From the NCBI GenBank assembly GCA_017999195.1, contig JAGOBP010000250.1:1-6377 (forward strand): 6,377 nt of DNA, given 5' to 3'. Source of the DNA: Thermoflexales bacterium (GTDB lineage: Bacteria > Chloroflexota > Anaerolineae > Fen-1058). This document shows, piece after piece, positions 6,156-6,377 of the stretch; the first letter of the stretch is position 1; each line of letters begins with the position of its first letter. The notes under the pieces are model-generated. The model saw only the letters and a list, made by a program, of their open reading frames with translations. It ran no database searches and was not told where the DNA came from. Position numbers and translations under genes: made by a program.

Positions 6156-6191
6156 TAAACGAAACGAGCCACCCGCTGTTGGGTGGCTCGT
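6156..6191 (-). terminator. Attenuator terminator hairpin of the ilv operon
   Basis: Read on the minus strand, ACGAGCCACCC (6191-6181), loop AACAGC and GGGTGGCTCGT (6174-6164) form a perfect 11-bp stem, followed by a U-rich but interrupted tail UUUCGUUUA (ending near 6156). It lies 18 nt after the stop codon of the leader peptide and before any enzyme gene, the position of an attenuator. The broken U-tract suggests incomplete termination, as expected for a conditional site. The 5' arm plus loop can also pair with an upstream segment (6247-6257), giving an antiterminator alternative. Confidence 0.8.
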
Positions 6192-6209
6192 CTGGTGAAC
6201 TGGTTCGAT

Positions 6210-6341
6210 CTAGTGCTGTCTGTGATCGTCGTTCTGGACTCTGATTGCCGCCCCAACGGGTATGCGCTCCGTAAGCAACAAGCTGCTTAGGAGCACAATA
6301 ATAACGACGACAGACAATGAGACGAGCGGTAGGGCGTTCAT
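6210..6341 (-). CDS. BCAA-rich leader peptide of the ilv operon attenuator
   Basis: A 43-residue ORF, ATG at 6341 to TAG at 6210, directly behind a promoter-like -10 box and 18 nt before a terminator hairpin. It has 8 Leu, 7 Val and 4 Ile; residues 4-23 hold 15 of these, with VVVIIVLL at 11-18 and LLL at 21-23. This composition mirrors the control regions of known leaders such as E. coli ilvL and ivbL, where ribosome stalling on uncharged BCAA tRNAs sets the attenuation decision. The role of the peptide would be its translation rather than its product. No Shine-Dalgarno sequence is seen; the ATG lies only about 5-6 nt from the predicted transcription start, so translation may be nearly leaderless. 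The hydrophobic stretch could alternatively be one membrane helix of a tiny protein; the terminator and RNA pairings nearby make a leader more likely. Confidence 0.82.
   Translation of the reverse strand: MNALPLVSLSVVVIIVLLSSLLLTERIPVGAAIRVQNDDHRQH
6217..6316 (-). promoter_or_regulatory. Competing RNA structures of the attenuator (control stem, pause hairpin, antiterminator segment)
   Basis: Three pairings can be read in the leader RNA. The Leu-Ser-Val-Val-Val codons (6316-6303) pair with the last codons of the peptide (6233-6217) as 8 + 6 bp with a 3-nt bulge. Enclosed within this is a 13-bp hairpin (6264-6296) with one bulged base and a 6-nt loop, covering the second Leu cluster. Between that hairpin and the 3' arm, GUUGGGGCGGC (6257-6247) can pair with GCCACCCAAC (6187-6178), the 5' arm and loop of the terminator, as 6 + 3 bp. 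A ribosome stalled on Val/Ile codons would break the outer stem and free the antiterminator segment. The pairings were found by eye; no energies were computed. Confidence 0.6.
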
Positions 6342-6353
6342 AGGTTGTGGCTG

Positions 6354-6359
6354 ATTATA
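6354..6359 (-). promoter_or_regulatory. Putative -10 box of the operon promoter
   Basis: A perfect TATAAT on the minus strand lies 12 nt before the leader-peptide ATG. Initiation about 7 nt downstream would start the RNA near 6347, leaving a 5' UTR of roughly 5-6 nt. The -35 element would fall at or just past base 6377 and cannot be seen. Confidence 0.65.
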
Positions 6360-6377
6360 CAATCTTCTGACTTAGGG

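Larger units (their letters stand above)
5941..6210. repeat. Recurring 9-mer GATCGAACC in the leader region
   Basis: On the minus strand GATCGAACC occurs at 6202-6210 (starting at the leader-peptide stop codon), 6071-6079 and 6014-6022; the inverted 8-mer GTTCGATC (minus strand) lies at 5941-5948. Two of the direct copies encode Asp-Arg-Thr in the small ORF. Spacing is irregular (131, 57 and about 73 bp). It could be a protein-binding site set, or short duplications within the small ORF; there is no direct evidence for either. Confidence 0.4.

Noticed and set aside
5949..6158. Plus-strand 69-codon ORF in the leader region
   Set aside because: It overlaps the minus-strand small ORF with its strong ribosome site, the terminator side and the operon leader; it has no start signal of its own.
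6164..6191. T-box riboswitch, suggested by GGGTGG in the hairpin and position before an ilv operon
   Set aside because: The T-box core continues NACCGCG after GGGTGG, whereas this reads GGGTGGCTCG, and the leader is short and occupied by a BCAA-rich ORF. Ribosome-mediated attenuation explains it better.

Overview
This window carries a branched-chain amino acid (BCAA) biosynthesis operon, read right to left on the minus strand: promoter, leader peptide and attenuator, a 59-residue small ORF, ilvD, ilvB, ilvN, ilvC, and the first 128 codons of leuA, which runs off the left edge. The enzymes supply most of the valine/isoleucine pathway (IlvB/IlvN acetohydroxyacid synthase, IlvC ketol-acid reductoisomerase, IlvD dihydroxyacid dehydratase) and the committed step of leucine synthesis (LeuA). 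No aminotransferase (ilvE) or leuB/C/D lies inside the window; they could follow beyond leuA.

Organism: a free-living bacterium with moderately high GC. Several gaps hold dispersed repeats of kinds I associate with Chloroflexota (Anaerolineae-like) and similar environmental genomes: heptad TGCGT/ACGCA palindromes, a CGCGAAGGCGCAAAGAA element, and a TGTCATTCTGA element. This placement is an impression from memory, not a test.

Right end (5854-6377): a TATAAT box (6354-6359) sits 12 nt before an ATG that opens a 43-codon peptide. Fifteen of its residues 4-23 are Leu, Val or Ile, including a VVVIIVLL run. Just downstream is an 11-bp GC-rich hairpin with a broken U-tract (6156-6191). Competing pairings can be drawn between the peptide-coding RNA and that terminator. 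This is the layout of a ribosome-mediated transcription attenuator for the whole operon, and it is the most interesting part of the window. After it comes an unrecognised small ORF (5927-6106) with a very good ribosome binding site.

Gene body (1-5853): every gap holds repeat DNA beginning at or within a few bases of the upstream gene's TAA stop. Three gaps (leuA/ilvC, ilvC excluded; ilvN/ilvB; ilvB/ilvD) hold imperfect palindromes built on a strict 7-nt period. The 243-bp ilvN/ilvC gap holds a nested inverted-repeat structure plus a second, TTGG-type heptad array. The genes look intact, with no frameshifts. IlvC belongs to the ~350-residue form shared with Bacteroidetes and fungi rather than the common ~330-residue bacterial form, and IlvD has the three cysteines of the [2Fe-2S] type.

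Expected logic: when charged Leu/Val/Ile tRNAs are plentiful the leader is translated quickly and the terminator forms; when they are scarce the ribosome stalls and transcription continues into the operon. IlvN adds feedback control of enzyme activity through its ACT domain.
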